Origin: Vulcanimicrobiota bacterium
GTDB lineage: Bacteria; Vulcanimicrobiota; Vulcanimicrobiia; Vulcanimicrobiales; Vulcanimicrobiaceae
DNA: 14,247 nt
Assembly: GCA_019233165.1 (NCBI GenBank)
Contig: JAFAMS010000260.1
Coordinates: forward strand, 1 to 14,247
Direction of reading: 5' to 3'
Shown one piece after another: positions 1 through 7,548 of this stretch (positions are counted from its first letter, which is position 1; each line of letters starts with the position of its first letter). The position numbers and the translations under genes are program-made. The notes under the pieces were generated by a model. That model saw only the letters and a program-made list of their open reading frames with translations, ran no database searches and was not told the DNA's origin.

Positions 1-598
1 CTCGCAGATCCTGGTCACGTTCGGGATCGCTCTGGTGATCCAAGAGGGTTTGCGCCTGCTGTTCGGCGGAACGACGCAGACGCCGCTGACTCCGTCGGCG
101 CTCATGCAGTCGGTCCCGCTCGGCTTCATCTCGTATCCGGCGATCCGCTTGTTCGTCGCCGGCGCGATCGTCGTACTCGTGCTTGTCGTCTGGTGGATTC
201 TGGTCGGAACGAACTACGGGCTGATCGTGCGCGCCGGGATCCGCGACCGTACGATGGTCGCCCTCCTCGGCGGCAACGTCGCCGTCGCCTCGCGCGTCGT
301 TCTCGTCGTCGGCTCGGGGATCGCCGGCCTCGTCGGCGCCCTCGCCAGCCCGATTTACGGCGTCGACCCGAACACCGGGTTCAACTTCCTCGTTCCATCA
401 TTCGTCGTCGTCGTGATCGGCGGGCTCGGCTCGTTCTGGGGCGCCGTGATAGCCGGGATCTTGGTCGGCATCTTGCAAGGCCTTACGACCCTCGTCGTTC
501 CCTCGGCATCCGACGTCGTGATCTATCTCGCGATGGCGCTCATCTTGCTGGTGCGACCACAAGGGCTGATGGGCGAGAGCGAGCTGATCAAACAGTGA
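1..598 (+). CDS. livH: Branched-chain amino acid ABC transporter permease LivH (5' truncated)
   Basis: C-terminal ~198 residues of a LivH-type inner-membrane permease; the 5' end lies outside the window and the frame starts at base 2. LivH pairs with LivM to form the channel that imports leucine, isoleucine, valine or related amino acids, powered by LivG and LivF. The visible part is strongly hydrophobic, with about five membrane segments. It carries the conserved loop 'IVRAGIRDRTMVALLGGNV', where the permease contacts the ATPases, then 'VVVIGGLGSFWGAVIAG' and the typical end 'VRPQGLMG'. The stop codon overlaps the GTG start of livM by four bases (GTGA), which implies translational coupling. 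Family assignment is firm. Substrate is inferred from the family, and some homologues carry urea or short-chain amides. Confidence 0.93.
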   Translation, partial: SQILVTFGIALVIQEGLRLLFGGTTQTPLTPSALMQSVPLGFISYPAIRLFVAGAIVVLVLVVWWILVGTNYGLIVRAGIRDRTMVALLGGNVAVASRVVLVVGSGIAGLVGALASPIYGVDPNTGFNFLVPSFVVVVIGGLGSFWGAVIAGILVGILQGLTTLVVPSASDVVIYLAMALILLVRPQGLMGESELIKQ

Positions 599-1671
599 CC
601 ACCGAAACGCACACGACGACGGCGGCGGCTCCTGCGCGCGCCGCCGCTCGCGGAATCAACTGGCAGGCGGAGCTGCGCTTCCTGGTCTTCACTGCGGTCG
701 GCCTCGCGATCTTCCCGCTCTTCTTTCATTCGATCGGCGGCTACGCCGGGCTCGCAACGCAGATCCTGATGGTCGGAATCGCGGCGACCGGCTTCAACCT
801 CTTGCTCGGCTACGCCGGCGTTCTTTCGTACGGCCACGCGATGTTCTACGGAGTCGGCGGCTACGCGGCCGCATTGCTGATCCTGAAGATTCTTCCCGGG
901 TATCACAACCTCTGGTTGACGCTCGGATTCGCCGTCGCCGTCGTGTTCGTCCAGGCACTCTTGATCGGCGCGCTCGTTATTCGAACCTACGGGATCTACT
1001 TCGCACTGATCACCCTCGCGTTCGCCCAGATGTTCTTCTTCATCATCTTTCAGTGGCGCGACGTCACCAACGGCGACAACGGTCTCAATAACGTCGTCGC
1101 CCCGAATTTGGGGCCGCTCGATCTCACGACGAAGCTCCCGGAGCTCGCCCTAGGGCCGTTCGGCGATCTCTCGGACGTCCGTTACTGGTATCCGTTCACC
1201 GCGCTCGTGCTGATCCTGGTTCTGTGGTTCATGCGGCTGATGGTCGCCTCGCAGTTCGGCGAAGTTTTGGCGGCGATTCGCGAAAACGAGGAACGCAGCG
1301 AGTTCATCGGCTTCAGTCCCGCTCTCTACAAGCTTGCGGCGTTCGTGATCTCCGGCTCGCTCGCCGGCCTGGCCGGTGCGCTGCGGGCGCTCTACGACGG
1401 CTCGGTCGCGGTCGATACGCTCTCGATCGACACGAGCGGGAGCTTCGTCGTCTACACGATCATCGGCGGCGTGCAGACGCTCTTCGGTCCTTTGGTGGGG
1501 ACCGCGCTCGTGATGTACCTCGCGAACGTGATCAGCGCCAAGACCGAGGCGTGGCGTCTGATCGAAGGTTTGATCTTCGTCGCCGTAATCGTCTTCTTGC
1601 CGGGGGGCGTCGTCGGCTCGTTTCAAAAGGGCGCGCGTTTCGATCTCACCCGCGTCCTGCGGTTCCGTTGA
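595..1671 (+). CDS. livM: Branched-chain amino acid ABC transporter permease LivM
   Basis: Second membrane subunit of the LIV-type importer, 358 residues. The GTG at 595 is chosen because it overlaps the livH stop (GTGA) and opens with a short Thr/Ala-rich cytoplasmic leader before the first membrane helix near residue 25. The frame stays open upstream to about 193, but that part is Arg/Asp-rich and is only the shadow of livH. Family marks include 'GYAGVLSYGHAMFYGVGGYA', the ATPase-contact loop 'AAIRENEERSEFIGF' followed by 'SGSLAGLAGALRALYDG', and the late motif 'YTIIGGVQTLFGPLVG'. About eight to ten membrane segments are visible. No strong Shine-Dalgarno sequence precedes the GTG, which fits coupling to livH. 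livG starts two bases after the stop. Confidence 0.93.
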   Translation: MTTETHTTTAAAPARAAARGINWQAELRFLVFTAVGLAIFPLFFHSIGGYAGLATQILMVGIAATGFNLLLGYAGVLSYGHAMFYGVGGYAAALLILKILPGYHNLWLTLGFAVAVVFVQALLIGALVIRTYGIYFALITLAFAQMFFFIIFQWRDVTNGDNGLNNVVAPNLGPLDLTTKLPELALGPFGDLSDVRYWYPFTALVLILVLWFMRLMVASQFGEVLAAIRENEERSEFIGFSPALYKLAAFVISGSLAGLAGALRALYDGSVAVDTLSIDTSGSFVVYTIIGGVQTLFGPLVGTALVMYLANVISAKTEAWRLIEGLIFVAVIVFLPGGVVGSFQKGARFDLTRVLRFR

Positions 1672-1673
1672 CG

Positions 1674-2450
1674 ATGCCGATCCTCCAAACGAAGGACCTC
1701 ACCAAGCGCTTCGGCGCCTTCGAGGCGAACAAGGATATCGATTTCAGCGTCGAGCCTCTCGAGCTGCGCGCGGTCATCGGGCCGAACGGCGCCGGGAAGA
1801 CGACGTTCTTCAACGTCATCGCAGGTACGATCTCCGCAAGCGGCGGCCGAATCGAGTTTGAGGGGCGCGACGTCACGCGAGTCCGCGGCTCCCGGCGCGT
1901 TCATCTCGGCCTCGCAAAAGCGTTCCAAACCGCAAATCTGTACGCAGAACAGACGGTCTTTCAAAATTGCCGGCTGGCCGCGCTGGCGGGGATTCAGGGC
2001 GAGTTTGCGCCCCAGTTGATTGCGCGCTCGACGCGCCTGGCGGAGGTCGACCGCGTCGCCGCAGACGCGCTGGAGCAGCTGGAGCTTGCGGGTGTCGCCG
2101 AGGTCCGCGCCGGCGATCTGTCGCACGGCGACAAGAAGCGGCTCGACATCGCGATCGCGCTGGCGACGCGACCGAAGATCTTACTCCTCGACGAGCCGGT
2201 TGCCGGGATGTCGATCGAAGAGAGCCGGAAGACAGACGTGCTCATTCGCCGTCTGGCGCAAAAAATCACCGTTTTGATCATCGAGCACGACATGGATCTC
2301 ATCATGGGACTCTCCGATTCGATCACCGTCCTGCACCAAGGACGGATCCTGGCGCAAGGGACGCCGGCCGAAATCCGCGCAAACCAGCGCGTCCAGGAGG
2401 CCTATCTCGGCGGGCACGCCGAGACCGAGTCGCTCGGAGGCGGGCGGTGA
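1674..2450 (+). CDS. livG: Branched-chain amino acid ABC transporter ATPase LivG
   Basis: ATP-binding subunit of the LIV importer, 258 residues, the usual LivG length. ATG 1674 lies two bases after the livM stop. The frame is open further upstream but overlaps livM, so the longer version is rejected. Visible motifs: Walker A 'GPNGAGKTT' (36-44), Q-loop Gln85 in 'KAFQTANLY', a LivG-style signature 'LSHGDKKRLDIA' (149-160) in place of canonical LSGGQ, Walker B 'ILLLDEP' (169-175) and the switch His205 in 'IIEHDMD'. All parts needed for ATP hydrolysis are present. It forms a heterodimer with LivF under the LivH/LivM channel. Its TGA shares one base with the livF ATG (TGATG), so coupling is likely. 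Confidence 0.95.
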   Translation: MPILQTKDLTKRFGAFEANKDIDFSVEPLELRAVIGPNGAGKTTFFNVIAGTISASGGRIEFEGRDVTRVRGSRRVHLGLAKAFQTANLYAEQTVFQNCRLAALAGIQGEFAPQLIARSTRLAEVDRVAADALEQLELAGVAEVRAGDLSHGDKKRLDIAIALATRPKILLLDEPVAGMSIEESRKTDVLIRRLAQKITVLIIEHDMDLIMGLSDSITVLHQGRILAQGTPAEIRANQRVQEAYLGGHAETESLGGGR

Positions 2451-3169
2451 TGGCGGTGGCACCGGCGACGACCGCACTCGCACTCGAGGCGATCAACACC
2501 TATTACGGCGACAGTCATATCCTCAAGGACCTCTCGCTGCACGTCGACCGCGGCGAGACGGTCGCGCTCCTCGGTCGCAACGGCGTCGGAAAGACGACGA
2601 CGCTCAAGAGCATCTGCGGCTGGGTCGCTCCGCGCAGCGGGATCGTGCTTTTCGAAGGAGCTCAGATCCAGGGAAAAGGGATGATGCAGGTCGCGCGGCT
2701 GGGGATCTCGCTCGTCCCCGAAGAGCGCCGGATCTTCACGAACTTGACCGTCGCCGAAAACCTGCGCTTGGCGCAAGTTACGGCGCAGCGCCCGGGATGG
2801 ACGCTGGAGCGCGTCTACGAGAAATTTCCGCGGCTGCGCGAACGGCTGAAGAATCGGGGCGACGAGATCTCGGGCGGCGAGAAGCAGATGCTCGCGATCG
2901 CGCGCGCGCTCGTTCAGGACGCGAAGGTAATCCTTCTCGACGAGCCGACCGAAGGGCTCGCACCGCTCATCGTCCGTGAAGTCGAGAACATCGTGCGCGA
3001 GATCAAGGCTTCCGGCGTGACGGTCTTACTCGTCGAGCAGAATCTCTATTCGGCGCTCTCGCTGGCGGATCGCTGTTACATCATCGATCAGGGTCAGATC
3101 CGCTTCGAGGGTACGCCCGAGGAAGTCCGACAAAACGAGGACGTCCTCAAGCGCTACCTGCACGTTTGA
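2450..3169 (+). CDS. livF: Branched-chain amino acid ABC transporter ATPase LivF
   Basis: Second ATP-binding subunit of the LIV importer, 239 residues, normal for LivF. ATG 2450 is supported by a GGAGG at 2436-2440 nine bases upstream and by the one-base overlap with livG. Motifs: Walker A 'GRNGVGKTT' (42-50), 'VPEERRIFTNLTV' near 89-101 in the Q-loop position (Glu where LivG has Gln), signature 'ISGGEKQMLAIARAL' (140-154), Walker B 'VILLDEP' (160-166) and 'LVEQN' with Gln at the switch-His position, a known LivF trait. This is the last gene of the operon. Its stop is one base from the stop of the convergent sodC, and I see no intrinsic terminator between them, so the two transcripts probably overlap at their 3' ends. 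Confidence 0.95.
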   Translation: MAVAPATTALALEAINTYYGDSHILKDLSLHVDRGETVALLGRNGVGKTTTLKSICGWVAPRSGIVLFEGAQIQGKGMMQVARLGISLVPEERRIFTNLTVAENLRLAQVTAQRPGWTLERVYEKFPRLRERLKNRGDEISGGEKQMLAIARALVQDAKVILLDEPTEGLAPLIVREVENIVREIKASGVTVLLVEQNLYSALSLADRCYIIDQGQIRFEGTPEEVRQNEDVLKRYLHV

Positions 3170-3170
3170 G

Positions 3171-3728
3171 CTAGCGCAGCGCTCCGATCTCGCCGCAGGC
3201 GATCCGTCCGCCGCTTCCTCCCACCGGGGGCGTGTCGGTATAGTTGTCCGGATTCGCGTGGATCACGATCGAGCGCCCGACGATCGTGTCGCTCCCGCTG
3301 ACTTGCAGGCTCGGCGCGTAATACGCCAGGCCGCCGTTCCCCGCTGAGTCGATCGTCAGATTCGGGAGATCTCCTGCGTGCCCGCCGCCGTTCGGCCCGA
3401 GATGGTGTCCCGTATGGGCCGGATCGAAGTGACCGCCCGCCGCGGCGAACGGCGTTGCGACGCCCTGCGTGTCGCGAATCGCGAGGCAGGAGCCGACCTC
3501 GTGGATGTGCATCCCATGCTGTCCGGGCGGTAGGCCGCTGACGTTGATGATGATCTGCGTTCCGCCTCCCGGCTGCCCGATGAAGCGCGCGTCGCCGATC
3601 TGCTTTCCGGCGACGTTGAAGATCGGCGCATCGAACGTCTGGGGCGCCGCGAAGGCGACCGCACTGGGCCCGGCGAGCGCGCAAGCGAGAATGGCGAGCA
3701 GACCGATCGTCTTACGAGAGTCGACCAT
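3171..3728 (-). CDS. sodC: Exported Cu/Zn superoxide dismutase
   Basis: Converts superoxide to oxygen and hydrogen peroxide outside the cytoplasm; 185 residues. The N-terminus has a signal peptide (KTIGLLAILACALAG, small-residue cleavage area around 27-28). The metal site is complete: His74 and His76 in 'GMHIHE', bridging His100 in 'GGHFDP', His109 in 'TGHHLGP', His117 and Asp120 in 'HAGDLPNL', and His157 in 'IVIHA'. Cys81 and Cys178 are placed for the conserved disulfide, and 'GGSGGRIACG' is the typical C-terminal signature. ATG 3728 follows a GGAGGT with a rather short spacer of three bases. It lies 19 bases after the acetyl-CoA synthetase stop on the same strand and is probably co-transcribed with it. 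Bacterial SodC enzymes usually guard against superoxide made outside the cytoplasm. Confidence 0.95.
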   Translation of the reverse strand: MVDSRKTIGLLAILACALAGPSAVAFAAPQTFDAPIFNVAGKQIGDARFIGQPGGGTQIIINVSGLPPGQHGMHIHEVGSCLAIRDTQGVATPFAAAGGHFDPAHTGHHLGPNGGGHAGDLPNLTIDSAGNGGLAYYAPSLQVSGSDTIVGRSIVIHANPDNYTDTPPVGGSGGRIACGEIGALR

Positions 3729-3747
3729 GGCACCTCCGGAGGCTAGT

Positions 3748-5601
3748 TCACTCCTCTAGCGTCGTCACGTCCCCGATGGCAGCGCCGGTTTCCTGCGCCT
3801 TCAGCAGGCGACGCATGATTTTTCCGCTCCGCGTCTTGGGGAGCTTGGCGACGAATTCGAGCTCCGCCGGGGCACCGATCGGCCCGAGGTTGTATCGGAC
3901 GTGTGCGACCAGCTCGTCGCGCAATGCGTCCGACGCTACGAAACCGGAGCGCAGGACCACGAACGCCTTGATCGCCTCGCCTTTGATCTCGTCCGGCTTT
4001 CCGATGACCCCGGCTTCGCCGCAGCTCGGATGAGAGACCAGCGCGCTTTCGACGTCCGCGGTCGCGATGCGGTGCCCGGCGACGTTCAAGACGTCGTCGG
4101 CCCGGCCCAGGACGCTGATGTATCCGTCGGCGTCGCAGGTCGCAACGTCGCCGGCGAGATACGCGCCCGGTATCTGCCGGAAATATTGCGCGTAGCGTTC
4201 GGGATCGTTCCACACGCCGGCAAACATCCCGGGCCACGGCTCCCGGATCACGAGCAGGCCGCCCGCGCCCGGCGGTACCGGGAGTCCGCTGGCGTCGACG
4301 ATATCGAACGCGATCGGGCCGAACGCTTTTCCGCTGCGATCCGGCCGGATCGGCCCCGTCGCCAGATATCCGAGCATCATCGCACCCGTCTCCGTTTGCC
4401 ACCACTGGTTGCAGACGGCGACCTTCTTTTTTCCGATCGCATCGAAGAGAAAATGCCAGGCCTCGGGATTGAGCGGTTCTCCCGCGCAGTAAATCGCTTG
4501 CAGGGAGCTCAGGTCGGATTTGGCGATCAGCTCGCCACCGAAACGCATTAGCATTCGTGCCAGCGTCGGCGCCGTGTACAACTTCGTGACCTTGTACGCG
4601 TCGACGATCTCGTAGGTGGAGGCCGGCGAGGGATGGTCGGGCGACCCTTCGCGGATCACCATGTGGTAGCGGTTGGCGAGCGCGCCGTAGACGATGAGCG
4701 AGTGTCCCACGATCCAGCCGATGTCGCTCGTGCACCAGTAGATATCGTCGGGCGTGATCCCGGTCGTCGAAGCGAGCATCGCCGTCGCGTACACGAGGTA
4801 CCCGCCGTGCGTCATCACGACGCCCTTCGGCTTCCCGGTGGTCCCGCTCGTATAAAGAATGAAGAGCGGGTGCTCGCTACCCACGATCTCCGGCGCGCGC
4901 TCGGAGGCCGCTCCGGCAACGAAATCTTCCCAATCGCGCTCCAGCGCTCCGAGTCGCTGCCCCTTGGTTTCACGCCGCCAGACGATCACGCGGCGCACGA
5001 GCGGATTCTCGTGAACCGCGTCGTCGACGATGCGCTTGAGATCGATCGCTTTGCCTCTTCGGTACGTCACGTCGGCGACGATGAGCACCTGGGCTTGGGC
5101 GTCCGCGATGCGGTCGCGGAGAGCCGTCGCACCGAGACCCGCGTAGACCACCGAATGAATCGCGCCCAACCGAGCGCAAGCGAGCATCGCAACGATCCCT
5201 TCGATCGTCAGCGGCATGTAAATGCAGACCCGGTCGCCCTTCTTCACGCCGTCCGCGGCGAGCGCGTTCGCCATTCGATTCGTCTCGGCGAGGAGCTGAC
5301 GGTAGGTGATGTCGCGCGCTTGTCCGGTCTCGCACAGATAGTGATACGCGATTTGGTCGGGATGGGTCGCGACGTGACGGTCGAGACACGAGACGGTTGC
5401 GTTCAGCGTCGCGTCGGGGAACCAGTGCGGATCCGCAAGCGCACCGCTAAAGACACGTTCGGGCGCGCGCTCCCATGCGATCGTCTCGGCGCAGGACCGC
5501 CAGAACGCCGCCGGTGCCCACGAACGAACCTGGGCGGGGGCCGGAATCTCTTCGCCGATTGCGAGGAGTCCCTCGATGTGGGTCGTTTCGCCGTCGATCA
5601 T
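3748..5601 (-). CDS. acsA: Acetyl-CoA synthetase (acetate--CoA ligase, AMP-forming)
   Basis: Activates acetate to acetyl-CoA through acetyl-AMP; cytoplasmic, 617 residues, slightly shorter than the ~650 typical of Acs. An ACAS_N-like start (about 30-75) leads into the adenylation domain. Motifs: P-loop 'YTSGTTGKPKG' (250-260), 'WWQTETG' (400-406), the hinge region 'GRADDVLNVAGHRI' (499-512) and the C-terminal 'PKTRSGKIMRR' with catalytic Lys594, the residue that protein acetyltransferases silence in studied Acs enzymes. Trp401 matches the Trp that limits the pocket to acetate in Salmonella Acs, so acetate is more likely than propionate or longer acids. ATG 5601 overlaps the upstream stop by four bases (ATGA). 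Some divergence ('SVVYAGLG' for the usual SVVFGGFS; Asn398-Gln399 before WW) suggests a sub-branch of the family. Confidence 0.92.
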   Translation of the reverse strand: MIDGETTHIEGLLAIGEEIPAPAQVRSWAPAAFWRSCAETIAWERAPERVFSGALADPHWFPDATLNATVSCLDRHVATHPDQIAYHYLCETGQARDITYRQLLAETNRMANALAADGVKKGDRVCIYMPLTIEGIVAMLACARLGAIHSVVYAGLGATALRDRIADAQAQVLIVADVTYRRGKAIDLKRIVDDAVHENPLVRRVIVWRRETKGQRLGALERDWEDFVAGAASERAPEIVGSEHPLFILYTSGTTGKPKGVVMTHGGYLVYATAMLASTTGITPDDIYWCTSDIGWIVGHSLIVYGALANRYHMVIREGSPDHPSPASTYEIVDAYKVTKLYTAPTLARMLMRFGGELIAKSDLSSLQAIYCAGEPLNPEAWHFLFDAIGKKKVAVCNQWWQTETGAMMLGYLATGPIRPDRSGKAFGPIAFDIVDASGLPVPPGAGGLLVIREPWPGMFAGVWNDPERYAQYFRQIPGAYLAGDVATCDADGYISVLGRADDVLNVAGHRIATADVESALVSHPSCGEAGVIGKPDEIKGEAIKAFVVLRSGFVASDALRDELVAHVRYNLGPIGAPAELEFVAKLPKTRSGKIMRRLLKAQETGAAIGDVTTLEE

Positions 5602-6440
5602 CGCGCCGTCGTACCTCCGACCGGGATGATTGCGTGGTCCGTGATGACCGTCCCGGTACTGTCGATCGTATAGGTCGCAAAGTATTGTCCGCGTGCGGTG
5701 TTCAGCTCGACCTGAACGCGCGTACCCCCGCTCGCGTTGCGCGTCCCCCCGATGCTGGTGACTCTCATCGTGGGATCGAGGAATTGCTGCTCGACGATCC
5801 GCCCGGAGCCGCCGAGCGCGCTGCGGGCCGTCGTGTCGTCGCCGTGGGCGACCGCTTCGAGGTAGCGGCGTACGAGGCTCTGCGCTATGCCGACTTGCGC
5901 GTCGGCCGGCGGCGTCGCTTGCACGACCGGCGCGACCGTCGCAGCGCGCGCCGTCTGCGGCTGCGGCGCGACCGTCACGGGAGCCGCCGGCCGCGCCGTG
6001 ACCGCAGCGACGGTCCGAACGGGCGGAGGCGTCGGCGGTGCGCGTACGACTGCGGGCGGCGGGCTCGAAGGCCGGGGCGCCGGCGTCGTCGTCGGCTTCG
6101 GCGTGGGCTTTGCAGTAGGCGTTTCGGTCGGCTTTTTCGTCGGCTGCGGACTTGCAGTCGCCGGTGGCGCGGTCGACGCTTTCGGCGTCGGTCGCGGAGT
6201 CGGCGCCGCACTCGCACTCGGCGCGACCGCAACGGTGTGCCGAACGATCGGCGTCGGCGTGTGGGTCACGACGACCGGCGCGCTCGGCGGCGAACGGCGC
6301 GCGGCAAACGCAGAGAGCAACGCGCCGATCCCAAGACCGGCGACGATGACGCCGGCAAAGATCGGGACCATCGGCAGACCGCCGCCGCGTTCCTCCTCAT
6401 CCGAACTCGTACGTCGCCGCCGGGGCGGCTGAGAACTCAT
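5598..6440 (-). CDS. Membrane-anchored Pro/Thr-rich protein with C-terminal NTF2-like-looking domain
   Basis: Unrecognised protein of 280 residues from ATG 6440. In order: a charged cytoplasmic head ('PPRRRRTSSDEEERGGG', 5-21), one membrane helix (about 22-46), a long disordered linker of Pro, Thr, Ala and Lys with PTPKP/PTETPTAKP-type runs (about 50-180), and a compact C-terminal domain of ~98 residues beginning 'VGIAQSLVRRYLEAVAHGDD'. An opening helix of the 'Y-L-x-A-V-x-x-G-D' kind followed by beta-strands resembles NTF2/SnoaL-type folds; this is a guess from pattern only. Topology would place the last domain outside the membrane on a stalk. The frame is open to 6521, but that version would cross into the divergent gene at 6500. 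No clear Shine-Dalgarno sequence precedes 6440. It overlaps acsA by four bases and heads the acsA-sodC unit. Confidence 0.7.
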   Translation of the reverse strand: MSSQPPRRRRTSSDEEERGGGLPMVPIFAGVIVAGLGIGALLSAFAARRSPPSAPVVVTHTPTPIVRHTVAVAPSASAAPTPRPTPKASTAPPATASPQPTKKPTETPTAKPTPKPTTTPAPRPSSPPPAVVRAPPTPPPVRTVAAVTARPAAPVTVAPQPQTARAATVAPVVQATPPADAQVGIAQSLVRRYLEAVAHGDDTTARSALGGSGRIVEQQFLDPTMRVTSIGGTRNASGGTRVQVELNTARGQYFATYTIDSTGTVITDHAIIPVGGTTAR

Positions 6441-6499
6441 TGCGGCAGCGTTCAACGCCCGGAAAGAGCGCCCTCGCATCGGAGCGAATCGCGTAGGAG

Positions 6500-6820
6500 A
6501 TGATTCGGGTCCCCGTACCAATCGATCTCGGAACCGCCGTCACGGCCGACGCCAGCGCGTTCGCGCTCGCGACGCCGATTCGCGTGGTAACGCTTCTCGA
6601 GCTTGCGATCGCTCGCGTCCTCGGAGGGCGGGCGCCGCAAGACAAGCGCGAACGCGCACTGCGCACGACGGTCGCCGGATTACGCGCCGGATCGTTCGTC
6701 GTCGACGTCGACGGGCGCCGTATCGACGACCCGGATCGCATCGTCGTCTGCAGCGGCTCCGCGACGCTCCGATTCTTTGCGCTGCGCGGTGTGAAAAAAG
6801 TCTCACACTCATTCGAGTGA
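6500..6820 (+). CDS. Small hypothetical protein (106 aa)
   Basis: Unrecognised protein of 106 residues. It opens with 'MIRVPVPIDLG', has a helix-like middle ('VVTLLELAIARVLGG' and 'RERALRTTVAGLRAG'), and ends with a beta-rich stretch ('SFVVDVDGRRIDD', 'RIVVCSGSATLRFFALRG'). No signal peptide or membrane helix is evident. ATG 6500 is the first start after an in-frame TAG at 6494, but a TAGGAG runs straight into the ATG, so the ribosome-binding spacing is poor and the true start is uncertain. The stop overlaps the GTG of the membrane protein downstream (GTGA), which argues that both are real and translated together. The start is 60 bases from the divergently read 5598-6440 gene, so the two probably share a promoter region. 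Confidence 0.6.
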   Translation: MIRVPVPIDLGTAVTADASAFALATPIRVVTLLELAIARVLGGRAPQDKRERALRTTVAGLRAGSFVVDVDGRRIDDPDRIVVCSGSATLRFFALRGVKKVSHSFE

Positions 6821-7548
6821 CCGCCGACGAGCGCCGGCCCGAGCGCTTCGTCGCGCTCATCGATGCGGCGCTCGCAGCCTATGCGGCGCGCTGGCCTCTG
6901 TACATCGCCCTCGCGGCGGCGACGCTCGCTGCGGATTTGGCAATCGACGCCCTGGCGCGATTCGACGCCGTCGTCTTGTTGCTGACGCCGGCGTTCGTGG
7001 ACGGCTTTACGTCGGCGCTCGTCAGCATCGACGTCGCCGGTCGCGTCCGTGAAGAGCCGCTCGCGACCGGCGAGCTCTTTCGAGCGGCGCTTCTACGGTG
7101 GCCCGTCGTCGCCGTCGTCCTCGTCATCGTCTCGCTGATCGAAGAGCCGCTCCAGCTCGCCGTCTTCGGAAACCTCGACGAGACGGGTTACGGACTGCTG
7201 ATCCTGCCCGGACTCGCCGTCCTAGGAGTCTTGGGATTACCCTCCGTGATCGCGAGCCTTGACGAGGGCGTCCCTCCGCTCGCTCGTCCCGGGAATGCCG
7301 TTCTGCGCAGTCTCTTCATCGCGGCGACGTGGCCGAATCTTGGCCGGCTCACCCTCGCCGGCGCGATGCTGGCCGTCGTCTTCATGGTGCAGGAGCTCGC
7401 GATGCGCTGGCTCGGCGCGCACGGGATGGCGACCGCGCAGGCCTGGTTTTGGGGGAACATGCCGGCCGACGCACTTTTCCTCGCGCCGTTCCAGGCGTTC
7501 TTTACGCTCCTCTACCTCGACTTCGTCGTCCGAGAGAAGCGGCGCTAA
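6817..7548 (+). CDS. Polytopic membrane protein of unknown function (243 aa)
   Basis: Integral membrane protein, 243 residues from GTG 6817, which overlaps the previous stop by four bases. An amphipathic start ('RPERFVALIDAALAAYAARW') is followed by about five or six hydrophobic spans: near 28-42, 50-70, 93-110, 127-148, 175-195 and 215-235. The last, 'FQAFFTLLYLDFVVREKRR', has the look of the end of DUF-type families related to the membrane domain of glycerophosphodiester phosphodiesterases, where an aromatic-rich helix ends in 'LYxDxRVR'. That is only a resemblance. No catalytic motif is seen. Its TAA overlaps the stop of the convergent alpha-mannosidase gene by four bases, and no terminator is visible between them. 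Confidence 0.7.
   Translation: MTADERRPERFVALIDAALAAYAARWPLYIALAAATLAADLAIDALARFDAVVLLLTPAFVDGFTSALVSIDVAGRVREEPLATGELFRAALLRWPVVAVVLVIVSLIEEPLQLAVFGNLDETGYGLLILPGLAVLGVLGLPSVIASLDEGVPPLARPGNAVLRSLFIAATWPNLGRLTLAGAMLAVVFMVQELAMRWLGAHGMATAQAWFWGNMPADALFLAPFQAFFTLLYLDFVVREKRR

Noticed and set aside
193-594. Upstream extension of the LivM reading frame
   Set aside because: It is Arg/Asp-rich, overlaps livH in another frame, and the GTG at 595 makes the usual four-base overlap.
3733-3742. CCTCCGGAGG palindrome between acsA and sodC
   Set aside because: It is explained by the sodC ribosome-binding GGAGG with its chance complement; too short for an operator call.
4633-5673. Long + strand frame opposite acsA
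   Set aside because: Arg/His/Asp-rich shadow of a well-conserved acetyl-CoA synthetase; no ribosome site or domain.
6789-6808. GTGTGA/TCACAC hairpin near the end of the 106-aa gene
   Set aside because: It lies inside the coding sequence and has no T-run after it, so it is not a terminator; a six-pair stem can occur by chance.
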